DNA of 64,000 bases from Galaxea fascicularis (lineage: Eukaryota > Cnidaria > Anthozoa > Scleractinia > Euphylliidae), in assembly GCA_948470475.1 (NCBI GenBank), contig OX419339.1:15859863-15923862 (forward strand), in the 5' to 3' direction. The translations under genes were made by a program, and so were the position numbers. Below, in pieces: positions 1 through 12,909 of the stretch (position 1 is its first letter; every line of letters starts with the position of its first letter). The notes below the pieces were generated by a model that ran no database searches, was not told the origin of the DNA, and worked only from the letters and a program-made list of their open reading frames with translations.

Positions 1-327
1 ATGAGAGACCCTGGGAACGAGGTTGCAGATCTCCCGGTTAAAAACCACTTTGAACGTTTTAAATACTTTGCTCCACTGTAGACTGAAATCGTATCCCTGA
101 ACTGATAAAAGACATTTTATCGTAATGTTATTGAGTACATTCAATTGACGCATTTAGTGATATAGTTGATTTTGGAAATTAAACTAAGATAGCTCGTATG
201 TTGACCCGGGGGATGTTTTTCGGGGGGTAGGAGAAGAAAAATCATTTCGGGGGAGCGGTGGGGTGGGGTGTAAGGAGGCCGGGAAAAAATCTCCAGATTT
301 TAAATCTCCAGAGGTTGGGATCTCTTT
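1..327. other. No gene seen
   Basis: AT-rich DNA with a short G-rich patch near 205-265. I see no coding frame, RNA gene or clear repeat boundary. Confidence 0.5.
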
Positions 328-895
328 GTTACCTTGTTTTTACCACGGTTACCACGTTACTTACGTTACTTTGTTACCTTAATTCCTTGTTATAATGTTG
401 CCACTGTTACTTTTTTGTTACAACTGTTACCTTTGTTACCTTATTATATTGTTACCACTGTGACCTTATTACCACTGTTACCTTGATACCTTTGTTATTG
501 TAACCTTGTTACCTCTGTTTCCTTTGTTACCTTGTTACCACTGTTTGTTACTACTGTTACTTTGTTACCTTGTTACTTCTGTTACCTCTGTTACACATTC
601 AATTTTGTTACCTTGTTACCCATGTTACCCTGAAACCTTCGTTACGTTGCTACCTCTGTTACCTGGTTACCTTGATACCCTCGTTACGTTGTTATACTGT
701 TACCTTGTTATACTGTTACCGCTGCTACCTTGTTACCTCTATCACCTTGTTATCTCGTTATCTTGTTACCTTGATACCTCTGTTACTTTATAACCTCTAT
801 TACCTTGTAGCCTCTGTGACCTTTGTTACCCTGTTGCCTCTGTTACCCTGATACTTTTTTTTACCTTGTTACCTTTGTTACCCTGTTACAGTACT
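328..895. repeat. Degenerate GTTACC-type low-complexity tandem array
   Basis: About 570 bp made of variants of GTTACC, GTTACCTT and GTTACCACT with irregular spacing. The strand is pyrimidine-rich. The 93-95 residue open frames across it, rich in Leu, Pro, Val and Thr, are by-products of the repeat and not genes. Confidence 0.85.
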
Positions 896-1720
896 TTCGT
901 TTACAGTATCTTGAATAACAAATCAATAATAAATCAATTTTTCTGCTCAACCTTGTGGAGTGGCGTCTGATTTGAGCTCTGACTGGGACTACGATCTCGT
1001 TGGGGAAGTATCAGAAGATATTGTGCGTGATTTTGCAGGATAACTGGAGCATTGGATATATAATGTATTTCCAGAGTTCTGACCAGGTTCAGCGGCCATT
1101 GCATATCAGCCATTTTATCATGCCGGAAAAACATGTCGTCTATAGGTCTCAGCAAGATCAGTAAAAACTTATTGATATTTCGTGGTTGTTGTAATAAAAC
1201 AATTATTTCACATTCCCATGTTGAATATTAGATTACTATAGCCAACTATCTACAATTAGTGATATCTAGCTCACGCTACCATAGCAATATTTTGCTCTGC
1301 ATAACTTAACCGATAAAAAAGGTGCAACGCGTTGTCTCATACACATTAGGGAGCAGAAGTAAAAATTCTGAATTCTGAGTTGTCATTCAAAGCTGAGCTG
1401 CCTTTCAGAGTCTTATACAAAGTGCTTGCGTTCTAGAAACCATGGAATGAGTCACAGCCAGACTGGCTCGTCAGCCTCCTCTCGGTTCTACACATGTGAT
1501 TTTCACTGCGCGCTGGCGACGCGACAAATTTAGAAAAAATCGCATCACCATCGCAAGCAAAAAATTGCTTTAGCTTTAGAGTACATGTGGGTTAAGGTGG
1601 TAGAAAGCGCCTAAATTAGGGCAGATACGGATTAGCGTGGTGGTACGTGGGTCAACATGGCGAAACATGGGTGACTGCCTGGTGTGACCAAGGGTAGACG
1701 TGGGTTAACGTGGTGGTGGA
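896..1720. other. No gene seen
   Basis: No convincing coding frame. The stretch 1590-1725 has several short GTGG/GTGGG-containing phrases but no clean unit. Confidence 0.4.
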
Positions 1721-3203
1721 AGTATGTGTAATCAAATGGTGACGAGTGAAATTAGGGAGTAATTTCACGCCCGTTTTGTCCAAATTCTAATAATTTCCCT
1801 TGCCTAAAGGCTCGGGAAATTATTAGAATTTGGACAAAACGCAAGTGACATTATTTTCTAATTTCACGAGTATAGCATTTGATTACCTTTTAATATCCAT
1901 GTTGACAAATTACGCTCACAATCGTGGATTTTTGACTTGTTTATTGTATCAAGAACTCCACGCATTGAAATGTTTAAAGCATACTTTTGGCTACAGCTCA
2001 CAATTTTTTTTAATTTTTTGACAAAAAGGCCTTTGAAATCCTTCTTGCTGTTTAAAACTTAAAACGTTTCAAAGTTAAGTAAACTGTCAAATCTTCGTTA
2101 CATGTACATGATTTGCTCAATAATTGCTCATGAACAAACTGAAAACGGCGCCCGTGTAAAATGCGCCTGAAATCCGATCGTGGCCATTTGTGTATTTGTC
2201 TTCGTCTTAACACGTTTTTAAGTATAAATTTTCGCTTAAAGTTTATTATATGGCCAAAGCAAACTGGGCTAGATGAAATTCAAGCGAAAATATACAAAGT
2301 TAAAACTTTAAGAGCTCTTAAGCACATAACATCTTTGAACCTGGAGCGCCATCTTGGCACAAAACGTTGCCATATCAATTTTGTAATTTCACATGTGAAA
2401 TTATAAATTAACTCTTAAATTTCGCGCCAAAATTAAGGAGTAATTTGTCATCCATGATATTAGTATGTGTAATCAAATGGTGACGAGTGAAATTAGGGAA
2501 TAATTTCACGCGCGTTTTGTCCAAATCCTAATAATTTCCCGAGCCTTTAGGCGAGGGAAATTATTAGAATTTGGACAAAACGCAAGTGAAATTATTCCTT
2601 AATTTCACGAGTATACCATTTGATTACCTATTAATATCATGGGTGACAAATTACCCTCACAATCGTGGGTTTTTGACTTGTTTATTGTATCGAGAACTCC
2701 ACGCAATGATATGTTCAAAGCATACTTTCGGCTAAAGTTCACATTTTTTTTTAATTTTTCGACAAAAAGCCCTTTGAAATCCTTCTTGCTGTTTACAAAA
2801 TGTTTCAAAGTTGAGTCAACTGTCAAATCTTCGTTACATGATTCGCTATAATTCGTCATGAATGAACTGAAAACGGCGCCGCGCCCGGGTAAACTGCGCC
2901 TAAAAATCCGATCGCGGTCATCTGTGTACTTGCCTCCGAGTTAACACATTTTGAAGTATAAATTGTCGCTAAAAGTTTATTATATGGCCAAAGCAAACTG
3001 GACTAGAGGAAATTCAAGCGAAAATGTACAAAGTTAAAACTTTAAGAGCTCGTAAGCATATCCATAACATCTTTGAATCTGGAGCGCCATCTTGACACAA
3101 AATGTTGCCATGGCAATTCTGTAATTTCACATGTGAAATTATAAATTAACTCTGAAATTTCGCGCCAAAATTAAGGAGTAATTTGTCACCCATGATATTA
3201 TGT
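1721..3203. repeat. Tandemly duplicated 741-bp composite MITE unit
   Basis: Two head-to-tail copies (1721-2461 and 2462-about 3203), both starting AGTATGTGTAATCAAATGG. Each unit has two parts. The first is a hairpin of about 160 bp with inverted ends starting TAATCAAATGG (second copy about 2469-2627). The second is an element of about 570 bp whose ends read TAATATCATGGGTGACAAAT and the inverse of that (second copy about 2631-3200). The copies differ by scattered substitutions and small indels, so the duplication is not recent. Short frames here overlap on both strands and are not credible genes. Confidence 0.8.
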
Positions 3204-4179
3204 GGATAATAAAACAATTGTGTTACAAGTGTGTTGATCCCACTCAGTCTTACAGAAAATTACCTGATTGTTTCATTATACAACACTGCCAACACATTGA
3301 TATATTTTCTCCAAGACATTCAACATTACTTGTATCGCGGTATTAGTCCAGATATCTGTTGAGTACCCACGACGAATATTGAGAGCGCATTGACCATATT
3401 TTGGGGACGCAGCCTCGATCAAAATAATTAGAGACGTTTGTGTGGATTTTGAACTTTATAGTCCACAACTTGGTCTCTGTTAAACCTTGGTCAAATGACC
3501 AATCGCAACTCCGAAATGGCCAGTAAGCATCAAAGCTCAGAAAGAAAGAGAGGAATGGCCGTTAACAAAATCAGGATCGGAACGGACTGACAAAGCACGG
3601 ACGGGATCAGCGAAAGTCGGATCACGGTAACCGTTAAATAAATATAAAGTAGCCCTAGAGGATGGGGCTTTGGTAGCTAACTAGTGCTTTCCAGACTACA
3701 AGTTTCCAGATTCCGTTTTGATTCAGAACTGAAACATCTATACACCGACCCTCAGTGAACCGTACTGAAGCCCTCGTGAATTGATTGGACTAGACTATAT
3801 TCTGTACAGGTAGCCTAAGGAGTTCTGCTTGCTAGGCTATCTAGGTCATCTATTACATCGCTATGTGAGAGCACCATTCAAGTTTTGGCAAATCAAAGTA
3901 AGGGCCAAAATCTTCAGCTTACATTTGCCTTTGTCGATAGCGAGAAAGTGAGGAACCATTTTCGGATCGGAGCTTCCTGCCTTAACAGAATTGACTGCAA
4001 ATGATCACAGACTTTGAAAAAGAAAACGTCCATATGACAAATAGTTAACGAATTTTTGAAAGCTAATTTATTGCTTTTTATCTCATTTTAGTTATCAAGG
4101 TCAAAATGGGACAAATTTTCACCATTTTCACCTGGTTAAAAACTGCGCTATGATGATTCACAGTTTCAAATCTGAGTTC
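3204..4179. other. Gene-free stretch holding a dispersed repeat (copy A)
   Basis: About 3405-3510 contains GGGACGCAGCCTC, TTAGAGACGTTTGT and CAACTTGGTCTCTGTT in order. The same phrases in the same order occur at about 10537-10655, so this is a dispersed repeat of unknown type. Nothing else was recognised. Confidence 0.5.
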
Positions 4180-4695
4180 TTAAAGCCCATATTCCCGGAT
4201 GTACCACAGTACCAGTCCTCCGCATTCGTTTTTCACACTTTGTCTCCTGACAGATAAGTCCTTTGTGAGAATTTTGTGCTTCTGTGACTTGGCAAATGAG
4301 TCTTGGTCCCTCTCTAATTTCTGAGAGAAAAACTCTGGAAAGTTGGTAACGGCGATGTTAATGTCTTGAGCACTGAAATGATAAAATGTTTTTCTTGGCG
4401 ATAAAGTTTCCATCGTGGGGCTTCTTGAATTGCCTTTTTCTTCCACTTTAACATCGAGTAGTCTTTGCCCATGTGAATCTTTTGTTGGATCTCTCGTCGT
4501 TCGCTCGTTAATGGCTACCCGAGTGCCCTTCTCTTTGCCTTCTTGAATCAAGGAGAACTTTACAGCGTCTTTACGGCTCTTTTCGTTTACTTTGACTTCA
4601 CACTCCACAGAAGAACAGAAATATTGACTAGAGCGGCACATTCTTAGGATGCGATGCTTCGTGTTTTTCTGGTAAGCCGAGTGAGATATCTTCAT
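4180..4695 (-). CDS. Hypothetical intronless protein, 171 residues
   Basis: An uninterrupted minus-strand frame from ATG (4695) to stop (4180). The product is hydrophilic and basic, rich in Lys, Arg, Ser and Glu, with a central charged stretch (about residues 35-90) and isolated Cys residues near positions 20-32. No signal peptide, membrane segment or known domain is visible. The amino-acid mix looks protein-like rather than repeat-derived, and no strong competing frame lies opposite. It could instead be the last exon of a larger gene or a chance frame. I do not recognise the family. Confidence 0.35.
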   Translation of the reverse strand: MKISHSAYQKNTKHRILRMCRSSQYFCSSVECEVKVNEKSRKDAVKFSLIQEGKEKGTRVAINERTTRDPTKDSHGQRLLDVKVEEKGNSRSPTMETLSPRKTFYHFSAQDINIAVTNFPEFFSQKLERDQDSFAKSQKHKILTKDLSVRRQSVKNECGGLVLWYIREYGL

Positions 4696-4699
4696 AGGT

Positions 4700-7600
4700 C
4701 TCGTATTCCTTTCGTACCAAATGTTAGATGGCTACTGGGCTTGGCTGGAAAGATTTCAGACTGAAATACAGTGATTTTTGTTATTACATTGCACAACTCT
4801 GTCTCCTTGGCTGTGTGTTAGCGCTTTGAAGCCTTAAAACATTTTGCACGCTTTATTAGTTTTCTACCAAGAGATGTCTTTACTGTCTGATTGGCTGGAT
4901 AGTTAGGGTATGTTAACAGAACTGATTAGATATTCTCCTGGATCACGTACGCTTCAGAAACAAATGAATATTTGATCGGATTATTTGCCGATTGCTTTTG
5001 TTTGAATGAGTATACACTGCTGTCATTGTTTTCTAAATCAAATTGCAAAATCACGATCGAAAGGTGCGTTCATAGGCGTCATTTGGTTCCTTTGTGGCAT
5101 TTTTCTATTCCGCATAGGCTGTTTAGTTTTATTAACAAATACGTACCTGCTAATGTGGCTTTTCCACACACTTTCAGGTGGCACAAGCTTTGCCCGCGTC
5201 GCGTAATCGCAAAATAGGTTTCGACCCAGTTGGATCAAATTGGATTTTTTAAATTCGCTCGGTCCAATACCTGAGGTTGGATACTTAAAAACAAAAGTCC
5301 TCTTTAATTGGCTCATCACCAGGTGGTACCTTGTAATCGATTTCGTTCAACTAATACCTTGGTCTTTCAAAAAAAGCATCTGTTTTCTCTTGGTTCAATC
5401 TGTGACAAACTACATTGTGAAACCGCAAATTGCAATGCAGCTTACAAACAATGTTACAGATATTATGCTTGGTTTTTGGGTTTCTCCTTAAGAGAAAACA
5501 AAGCTAAACGACAGAGAAGTTGTTGAGCAAATATCATTTCTCATGCTGACATATGTATACGTAATCATTCACTTGGAGACGATAGGGGTTATTGCCTTAC
5601 GCTCGGCTGACGCGAGTGTTTTGAAAATTGTTCCTGAGGCAGTTAAAAACTGATTTAATTGAAACCTGGAAATGCGGCTCGTCAAAACGTGAATTTAGTA
5701 CTGTAGATTACTGAAGTTGAAACTGAAACTTTTTGTTAAGATTGAGTGTGTACACTTACGCTTGAAGTTGAGTACGTGGTTAACATTATTTGCTGCTAAT
5801 TATATTTTTTAGCAATAACACAAAATACGTGTGGTTTTGTTATCGTTCGATTTCAATTAAACTTTTTTGCAACGCTTTATTTTTGATTGTTGGATTTCTT
5901 AATTTAATTCTGAAGGAAGAGCTGGGACCTATCACCATCCTAATTTACCAAACAAAGGCAGCATAAATCCACTCCCTTTTTAGAAAGAGAAGTTAACTTT
6001 GATCACGCGGGCCTTCCTCTGTGTTTGCAGTGACACTATTCAACAGAAACATCGTTCAAGGTTCGGCATCAGGAAGACACACGAGGAAAGGAACTAATTA
6101 GTATGAAAGTGTAATGATCTTTATACAAAGGTACGCCGGTGAGGAACTGCGCCAGTTGCGCGGCTTAAAGCACGTGGATAATCTTGCACACCATGAATGT
6201 CACGCTTTTCAATGATAAGCGGTCTGTTGTTATCATAACATCCGATGATTGTGATACATTATCAGTTTCAAATATTCCAAGGAGGAAAAAAAACAGAGAT
6301 TTGTTTGCTTGAATAAAAGCGATGCTGTTGTATTACCATTAGAGCACTTGTATACGACATTAATAAATGTCAGGTTTCATTTGTACGGTTCTGAATATTA
6401 AGGTTAAGATATTTGAAATTATAACACTGATCGATGTATATAATTTTCAGGTGTCAGTGGTTACATTCGAGAATATTGTTGTACGTCATTTAGTCGCCAA
6501 AATAACACCTATTTTGTGTCCGATTTTTTAAGGTATTACCAGGTCAGTTCAGCGATTACAGGAACAAAAAAAACCGTTTCCTTTTGCCGGTGAACGATAG
6601 CAAAGTTAAACAGATTTCAGAATCGATTCTTTGATATGCGTTATAATAAGCGCGACTAAAACACAAACTACAATTCAGCATCGGATGTCATTCAGTGTTA
6701 GATGCATAAGTTTTATTATTTTATTATTGGAAATAATAATTCGGTGGTTGAGTTTGTGTACGTGAGATGGAAGGCGTTCATTATCTTGCACGTGACCGAA
6801 GTAGCATCCTTTCCGTGTAGAAGGGAGGAAGAAGTACTCGTCTTTTTATTAAGTTTTATACCATGTCAGACCAGTTTTCAAAATCCAAATCAAACCCATC
6901 GTCGGAGCAAGCCAGGCCTTTTGCGATTGCTAACTGCTAGAAAATTTTATAGGCCCCTTACACATCAAGCTACATCAAGAAAAATTAGTTTCATAGTTTC
7001 ATAATTAGTTCATACCCACCTGTTCCTTCTATCCTGTGCATGGTTTACATACGAAGAGCCGCGGTCAAGTTTGAATTCAGTGCAGTGGTGGATTCAAACC
7101 TCACTGATTCGCTGTTTGTTTCCGACCACTGGACCAACTGAAAACGCCTTCATTCAAGTGGTCGCCTCTTTGCATTATGCCTTACACAGTTTATACAGTG
7201 AGGACACCCCTCCTCCGACACAATTTTGTAATGCACGGTTCACCTCCCACTTCCCAGTCCCACGCGGCCTTCCTTTCTTCGAGTTTCCCTCAATGATTCC
7301 TCAAAATTGTTGTTACTCGGGCTTCTTGTTAAAGGTCCGAATCTAAAAATGTCGTCTGTTCTTCTTCGTGGTCGTTGTTTCCACAAAGCTCACTTCCGGC
7401 GTATTTACGCAGGCGCGAAAAATTAACATTTCACACGAGACCGTAACACGCCTCATAACAAGAAAGCCTCCATGTTAGGTTTTTAAGGAGCCACGTCCTT
7501 GATGGAAGCGAAGATACAAGTAACATTTTTACTTTTATGACTATTATGGTCATTATTCCATATATTTTGTATACTTTACTTAGTGGTTTATCAGTTCTAT

Positions 7601-7910
7601 CAGGTTTTCCATGTAGTGTACGTATTAGTTTTTCCTTTTATGTGTAATAAATACTTGTATCTTCGCATGTTCAGTCACAGGTTACCCAAGCTCTATGGTC
7701 TATGTTGACCTTTGCAATGGTAAAATTATAAAGCTTTGTATTGGGGAAAAAACGTACCGGATTTGAAGGGAAAATAATAACGATTTTCAATAATAATAAA
7801 AAAAAAACTTCTTACCTTAACTCCTTTGTGATACTCTATGAGTCCTGTGTGGTTCTTGGGCCGATTTCAAGGGATTTCGTGGTTTCAGTTCCATCGGTTT
7901 CTCTCTCTCT
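4700..7910. other. No supportable gene
   Basis: Short frames overlap one another on both strands (for example around 4970-5530 and 6700-7350) and have no domain, splice pattern or composition that would support them. Confidence 0.4.
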
Positions 7911-7917
7911 ATATAAG

Positions 7918-8046
7918 GATATACAGAGAGTGAAACCGTCGCAATCCACCACATCTGGTTGTTTGTACCTGGAGGAACGCCGCAGTACCTTCACTGAACA
8001 CACAGGGATAGAAATCGACTCACCTACAACCTCCGGTAACTCGTGA
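7918..8046 (+). CDS. Possible coding exon, unassigned
   Basis: An open frame beginning after the possible acceptor TATATAAG and ending at a TGA gives about 42 residues of balanced, hydrophilic, Ser/Thr-rich composition. TCCGGTAACT near the end could be a splice donor. The TATATAAG could also be a TATA box, in which case this would be the 5' end of a transcript. No partner exon was identified. Treat as tentative. Confidence 0.15.
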   Translation, partial: DIQRVKPSQSTTSGCLYLEERRSTFTEHTGIEIDSPTTSGNS

Positions 8047-8959
8047 AAAACAAGGTAAATTACACATTTAGATGTATACGTGCTCGTATTATTGTAATGA
8101 AGACTAAAGGTACAGAACGTTCATTGGAAGGTTATCTAAAGAATGATAACCTTCAACGCATGAGAACCTGCCCTTCAAGATAAATCAAATATCTTAAGGC
8201 GTTACAGGTGCTTTCTTCCTGGGAAAATAAGCTTATCTGTGTTCAAAATAGCGATGTAAGATTGAAGCTGGCCACGTACAAACGTGTGGGCGAAAACAGA
8301 GTGGCCATTAAGTAAACAGCAATTGTTTCTCGTTCTCGATACTGAAGGTGTTTATTTATTCATATATACTCTTTTAAGCTGTTTGCTCTCGTCCCTCACT
8401 TCACGTGGTTGTTGTAAATGATAATAAATCAGTGATAATAAATCAAATGCTTTTTGGGGGATAGATATGGACATCGTGATAGAACACTCAAGTCACTTTA
8501 CAACTTCATTCTGTGGGCAGGATAAAGCACTGCCAATTTTTTTACAGCTAGGTAAGCGTAGAAATAGGTCGCTGTCTGCAAAAAATGCCTTGATTATTTC
8601 CGCCTACTTTGGTGGAACCATTCTCAGGTAAAAAAAGAAACACTCCCTAAACACGCCTAACAATACTTCGGTCAGAGATCCCATTTATAGGGTGGTGATG
8701 TTAATCAGAGCAAGAGCAAGAGACCCTGAAAATGCAATTCATTTGCCAGTGTATTTTGAAACTTCGTTTTGCAGTCGGGTCAGAAGCTTCACCTAGGATA
8801 AAATAACACCTCAAATTTGAATAAAACGTTTTCGGTTATTAAGACTTACGACGTATCTGAGTATTGCACTTTAAGTACTGTACTGCTTACCTTAATGTAT
8901 GAAAGAATATAGAGTCGATTGCTATGATAAATGGCTCAGTTTTTTTACTAACAACAATT

Positions 8960-9215
8960 TGAATGATGCATATGAAAGAAATCATATGTGAACTGCAGAT
9001 ATGAAATCAAATCAAGAATGATCGTCGCAGTTGTGATCGCAATTTTTGCAATTGCGTAAAGAAGCCTGAAAAAAATTCAGGACTTCAACGGAGCTTGAAC
9101 CCGTGACCTCGCGATTCCGGTGCGATGCTCTACCAACTGGGCTATGAAGCCACTGACGTTGGGAGCAGGTCAATTTTGGGTTCATATGCTCCCGTGAAAG
9201 ATATGTAAATGAATG
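8960..9215 (-). repeat. tRNA-derived SINE, apparently full length
   Basis: On the minus strand a tRNA-like head (about 9080-9160) has an A box (TAGCCCAGTTGG) and a B box (GGTTCAAGCTCC). It is followed by a tail with CAGGCTTCTTTACGCAATTG and a TTTCATATGCATCATTC-like end. The upstream part contains CATATGAACCCAAAATTGAC. The combination matches a SINE type I associate with coral genomes (recalled, not searched). Frames read through it are not genes. Confidence 0.75.
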
Positions 9216-9345
9216 ATGCATATGAAAGAAATCATATGTGAACTGCGGATATGAAATCAAATGACGAATTATCGTCGCAGTTGTGATCATAATTTTTGCA
9301 ATTGCGAAAAGAAGCCTGAAAAAAAAATTCAGGACTTCAACGTCA
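9210..9345 (-). repeat. Truncated second copy of the same SINE tail
   Basis: About 130 bp repeats the order of 8960-9090: ATGATGCATATGAAAGAAATC, then GATATGAAATCAAAT, ATCGTCGCAGTTGTGATC and GAAGCCTGAAAAAA. It stops just after GGACTTCAACG, before the tRNA-like head. The two copies are in the same orientation. Confidence 0.7.
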
Positions 9346-9452
9346 TGTCAATACACCAATGCGAGACTGGTAACTTTTATGTAGACTCACCGCCAGACTT
9401 CCGGCAGTTTATTTGTGGCGCCAAAAAAAAATTTTCTTCCCGAAAGACTTGA

Positions 9453-10534
9453 GAGATAAACAAAACCCGTTTCTATGGCCACCGGACTACGACGCTTCGT
9501 AAGTATTAATTTCACTCTGTACTTGTTGTGAAAACGATACAAGAAATAAAGGAAAGCATTTTGCTAGTTTCTGAGTACGTTTTACTTTGATAGTAAGTAA
9601 GTTGTTAATGTCTCCGGAGTTAAGCTCAAATAGGATACACTTACCCCGGTGGCGGAGTAACCTAAAACAGGATTACAAGTCCTCACAAAAACAAGAAAAA
9701 ATTCTTTCATAGAATAGATCAGGGTTTTAAGCTCGAAAGAAAGTGTATCAGGCGTGAGTTCGATGCCTTGTGGAGTCCTCACGTGTTTTCAAGGCTAGTG
9801 ATAGATGCATCTCTTGCAGGTGTAAGGATATGTTTGGACAGGTTAACAACTAAAACTGAATATATTTATTTTAACGTATTTTGGAGACTGATTAGCAACC
9901 ACATGTCAACACATGAGACTGAGGTCCACAAATAAAAAAATGAGAATTTGTGCTATGGACACGGGAGTGGGTGCCGCTAGGATTTGCCCCAGTTTCACTA
10001 CTGGGTAAAAGCGGTAAAAACAGGAAAACCAAAAAAGGTGCAAGAAATGGCAAAAATAGCGCTTTTATTTACATGCCGGCTGTTTTTCTTTTTCAACTCG
10101 ATCTTCCTGTTATCTCAGATCTGTGGCTGTAACAGTTGCAGTGTGACCATATGCCACTGAGAAAAACAAAGACTAAGGAAGGACTGTTGTATTAATTTTC
10201 ATTACCAGACTAACCTATATCCGGAGAAGAATTGGAATTGACTGTTTTTCTTAGTAATTCTGATTATAGAGGTCCTTATAGGAAACCATTCGTGCATTAG
10301 CGAAGCCGAAACAAAGAAACAGGAAATCGAACTAAAAACTTCCTCGCCTTGGTTAAATTTGTTTTGGTTTTGTGAGAAAACCGCCATGGATGGGGACAGA
10401 TGTTCGTTGGTTTGGCTGCCCCATTGACTGAAGCATAAGTTAATGCGATCAAATCGCCTCCGGGAATTTGAAACAAATGTCTCTAATGTTGTCACAGCGT
10501 ACCTCTGGGTACGAGATTGCCAAAACCCTGGTTT
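9453..10534. other. No supportable gene
   Basis: Scattered short frames only, with no domain or splice support. Confidence 0.4.
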
Positions 10535-10660
10535 TGGGGGACGCAGCCTCAAAATTAGAGACGTTTGTATGGATTTGTATGGTTTGTATGTTTCAAGGTC
10601 CATAACTTGGTCTCTGTTCAACCTAAAAGAGTCAAACTTGGTCAAACGACCAATTTCAAT
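10535..10660. repeat. Dispersed repeat (copy B)
   Basis: Shares GGACGCAGCCTC, TTAGAGACGTTTGT and TAACTTGGTCTCTGTTCAACC, in order, with about 3405-3510. Open frames on both strands cross it, so they are unlikely to be genes. Confidence 0.55.
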
Positions 10661-11933
10661 GTTATCTTTCATGTGATGGTGTCAATTTATCGATTACTTC
10701 AAAATTTGAAACTCGCCCCAGTTCCCTTTTGAATTTCGGAACAGCCAATACTGCTGCCAAAACCCGAGCAAGTGCCGGCACGTGGTATCTCGAGGCTTTC
10801 GTCGAAATTCACGTGTTGCGAAGCCTAGTCAAGAGACTTTTACAGACAGGTGTGTTGCCTCATTTGCTTTAAGGTGCAATATTGTCCGACATATGCCAAC
10901 ACCAATGCGTAAATCTAAATGATTTCACAATGAACAAGACCCCAAACCTATAAACTTTCAATTTTCATCAAAGATTGATCTTGAAGAAGCACCAGACTTG
11001 ATGAGCTATTGTACATTGCACGACTCCGGTCAAAGCCAACGAGACCATCTTATTTTCAATGACAAAGACAAATGATCAGGCATAAAAGATCAAACACTCC
11101 GAGGAAAAATATGTCAGAAAAAGATGTACTCCTTACCCTATTGCAGTTGTAAACTTGAGGTGTCATTCGGAATGCTTTACTGATTACCAGTCGGCGCTTA
11201 AGGGAACCCCTGCGAAGCCGCCGTCACCAGTCAGACTTCGCCGACAAATCGTAGACATAACGACCAAAGAAGTGTGGGAGGAACGAAAGTGTAATGCGTT
11301 TTTGGAGCTGTTTGGATAGAAAGTTAAGTCAACCGTTATCAAGGATTGGAACCTGCTGGGAAAAGATTCAATCATGCAGCTAATAAAACGCTGAGTCCAA
11401 TATTTCTTGAGAACGATTGCAAAAAGTCCAGCGTTGTTGTAAGTAAATGTTGCAAATCAATTGCTGGTAATGTTTTTGAGAGACATAAAGGACAAAACTT
11501 TGGGATTCGCCATAAAATTTATGCACAATAAGTTCACTTAAATTTTTTCTAGGAATATCAATTAGGGCAAAATGAGCTCTGGTATTTCAAGGATTGTATC
11601 GAGACATTAGGTGTGGCTACACTAGCCCCTTTACCCATTAGTAACTAGCGTTTTCCCACAGGTAAGGATGTTTTTGTGTGTAACCGCTTTTCCCAGACCG
11701 GAACTGCCTTTGGGTTATTTCCATGGATACATCAAAGAGAACAAAAGAGCTACCCATGACAGTTCCTGAACTGCTTCCTGAGGTGGCTTGGCCAATCATC
11801 AAACAGAATGTAGGCCTGTTATGCTCTGAGTTGACGTCTGATACGCTTGGCTAATTTCGCGCTTACTTTTAGCACAAGGTGACATGGAAGGGTTTCGAGC
11901 TGACACATATATTCAAATGTACGTGAAAAACCG

Positions 11934-12182
11934 CTAGTGATCGAGTGCATTGTTATTTAGAAGCTGCTCAAACCAATTCTGTGGTCGTGGAAATACCCAA
12001 GCCCTTCTTGGCTGGCGAGCAAATTCGCGACGAGCTTGGAAACGTAAATTAAAAGCCGACAAACCTTGCAGGTAACGTAGTTGAAATCGCCTTCTTCGGT
12101 GTCTTCTCCCCCCCAAAAACTTTTGGATTGCTATATTTATGGAGGACTGTCGAATAATTAGCAAGATCTCGATTCGTATCAT
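11934..12182 (-). pseudogene. Possible relic of a PIF/Harbinger-like transposase
   Basis: A minus-strand frame of about 82 residues with a run of Arg (GRRHRRRRF) followed by RRAWVFPRPQNWFEQLL. A basic patch followed by a WV..R-type aromatic motif recalls the N-terminal region of HARBI1-like transposases in cnidarian elements. No DDE catalytic block was found, and the frame stops shortly afterwards. The assignment rests on pattern memory and is weak. Confidence 0.25.
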
Positions 12183-12909
12183 CCATGTTGATCTGTACGT
12201 TTCCGGCCAAACTGTAATGTCAGTGAAATCATATCTAATTATATTTTACCCTGAGGGGAGTCTTCTGTGTAACCGCATCCCCAAGGGTAACATAAAATAT
12301 GAGCTAAACCGAACCCAAGCCATTTACCCTCCGGAAAGCCCCAAACCCAAGGTGTGTGTAACCACAACCAATGTACCGGATGATAAATAAAATTATTGTG
12401 AATTTTAATGTGCGATAAGCTCATTTAAAAATTTTCCTTGCAATAGTAATTAGGACATCAAATTTTGTAGTAAATGTGAAAACCAGCATAAAACGTGTTT
12501 GATGCTTTGAGCTAGCTTTGTTCTATAGAAACACTAAGGTTACGAAAGGAAATTATCCAGAATTGTTTAGCATTTTGATTTTTAATTGCGTATGGTGGAA
12601 GATTCGCAGACTCTTAAATATTTTACTGAGATAATATTAATTTTTTTTGCAGCGGATATTAATAATCAACCAGTAAACGGTTTGTTAATATTCACCTAAC
12701 TATTATGCATTTTTAGAGACTTTAGCTTTGAGGGAATAAAAAATGTTCAGTTTCCGCATTTTGTAAATGTTCTAGTTTCTTCTGCTTGTTTTGGTACAAA
12801 TAATATGTTCCGAGAACTGTAGGTTTACATCAAGTGTCACCCTCAGTAGTTTAATCTCTTGAGCCTGCTGAATTATATGGCCATCGGTGTGCACCGCTTT
12901 TGTAACTTC

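Noticed and set aside
506..851. Two long Leu/Val/Thr/Pro-rich frames
   Set aside because: They are translations of the GTTACC repeat in two frames.
9080..9160. A possible tRNA gene on the minus strand
   Set aside because: A and B boxes are present but the acceptor stem does not close and a SINE tail follows; a second tail copy lies beside it.
10202..10676. Opposing frames of 156 and 77 residues
   Set aside because: They overlap each other and cross a dispersed repeat shared with about 3405-3510.
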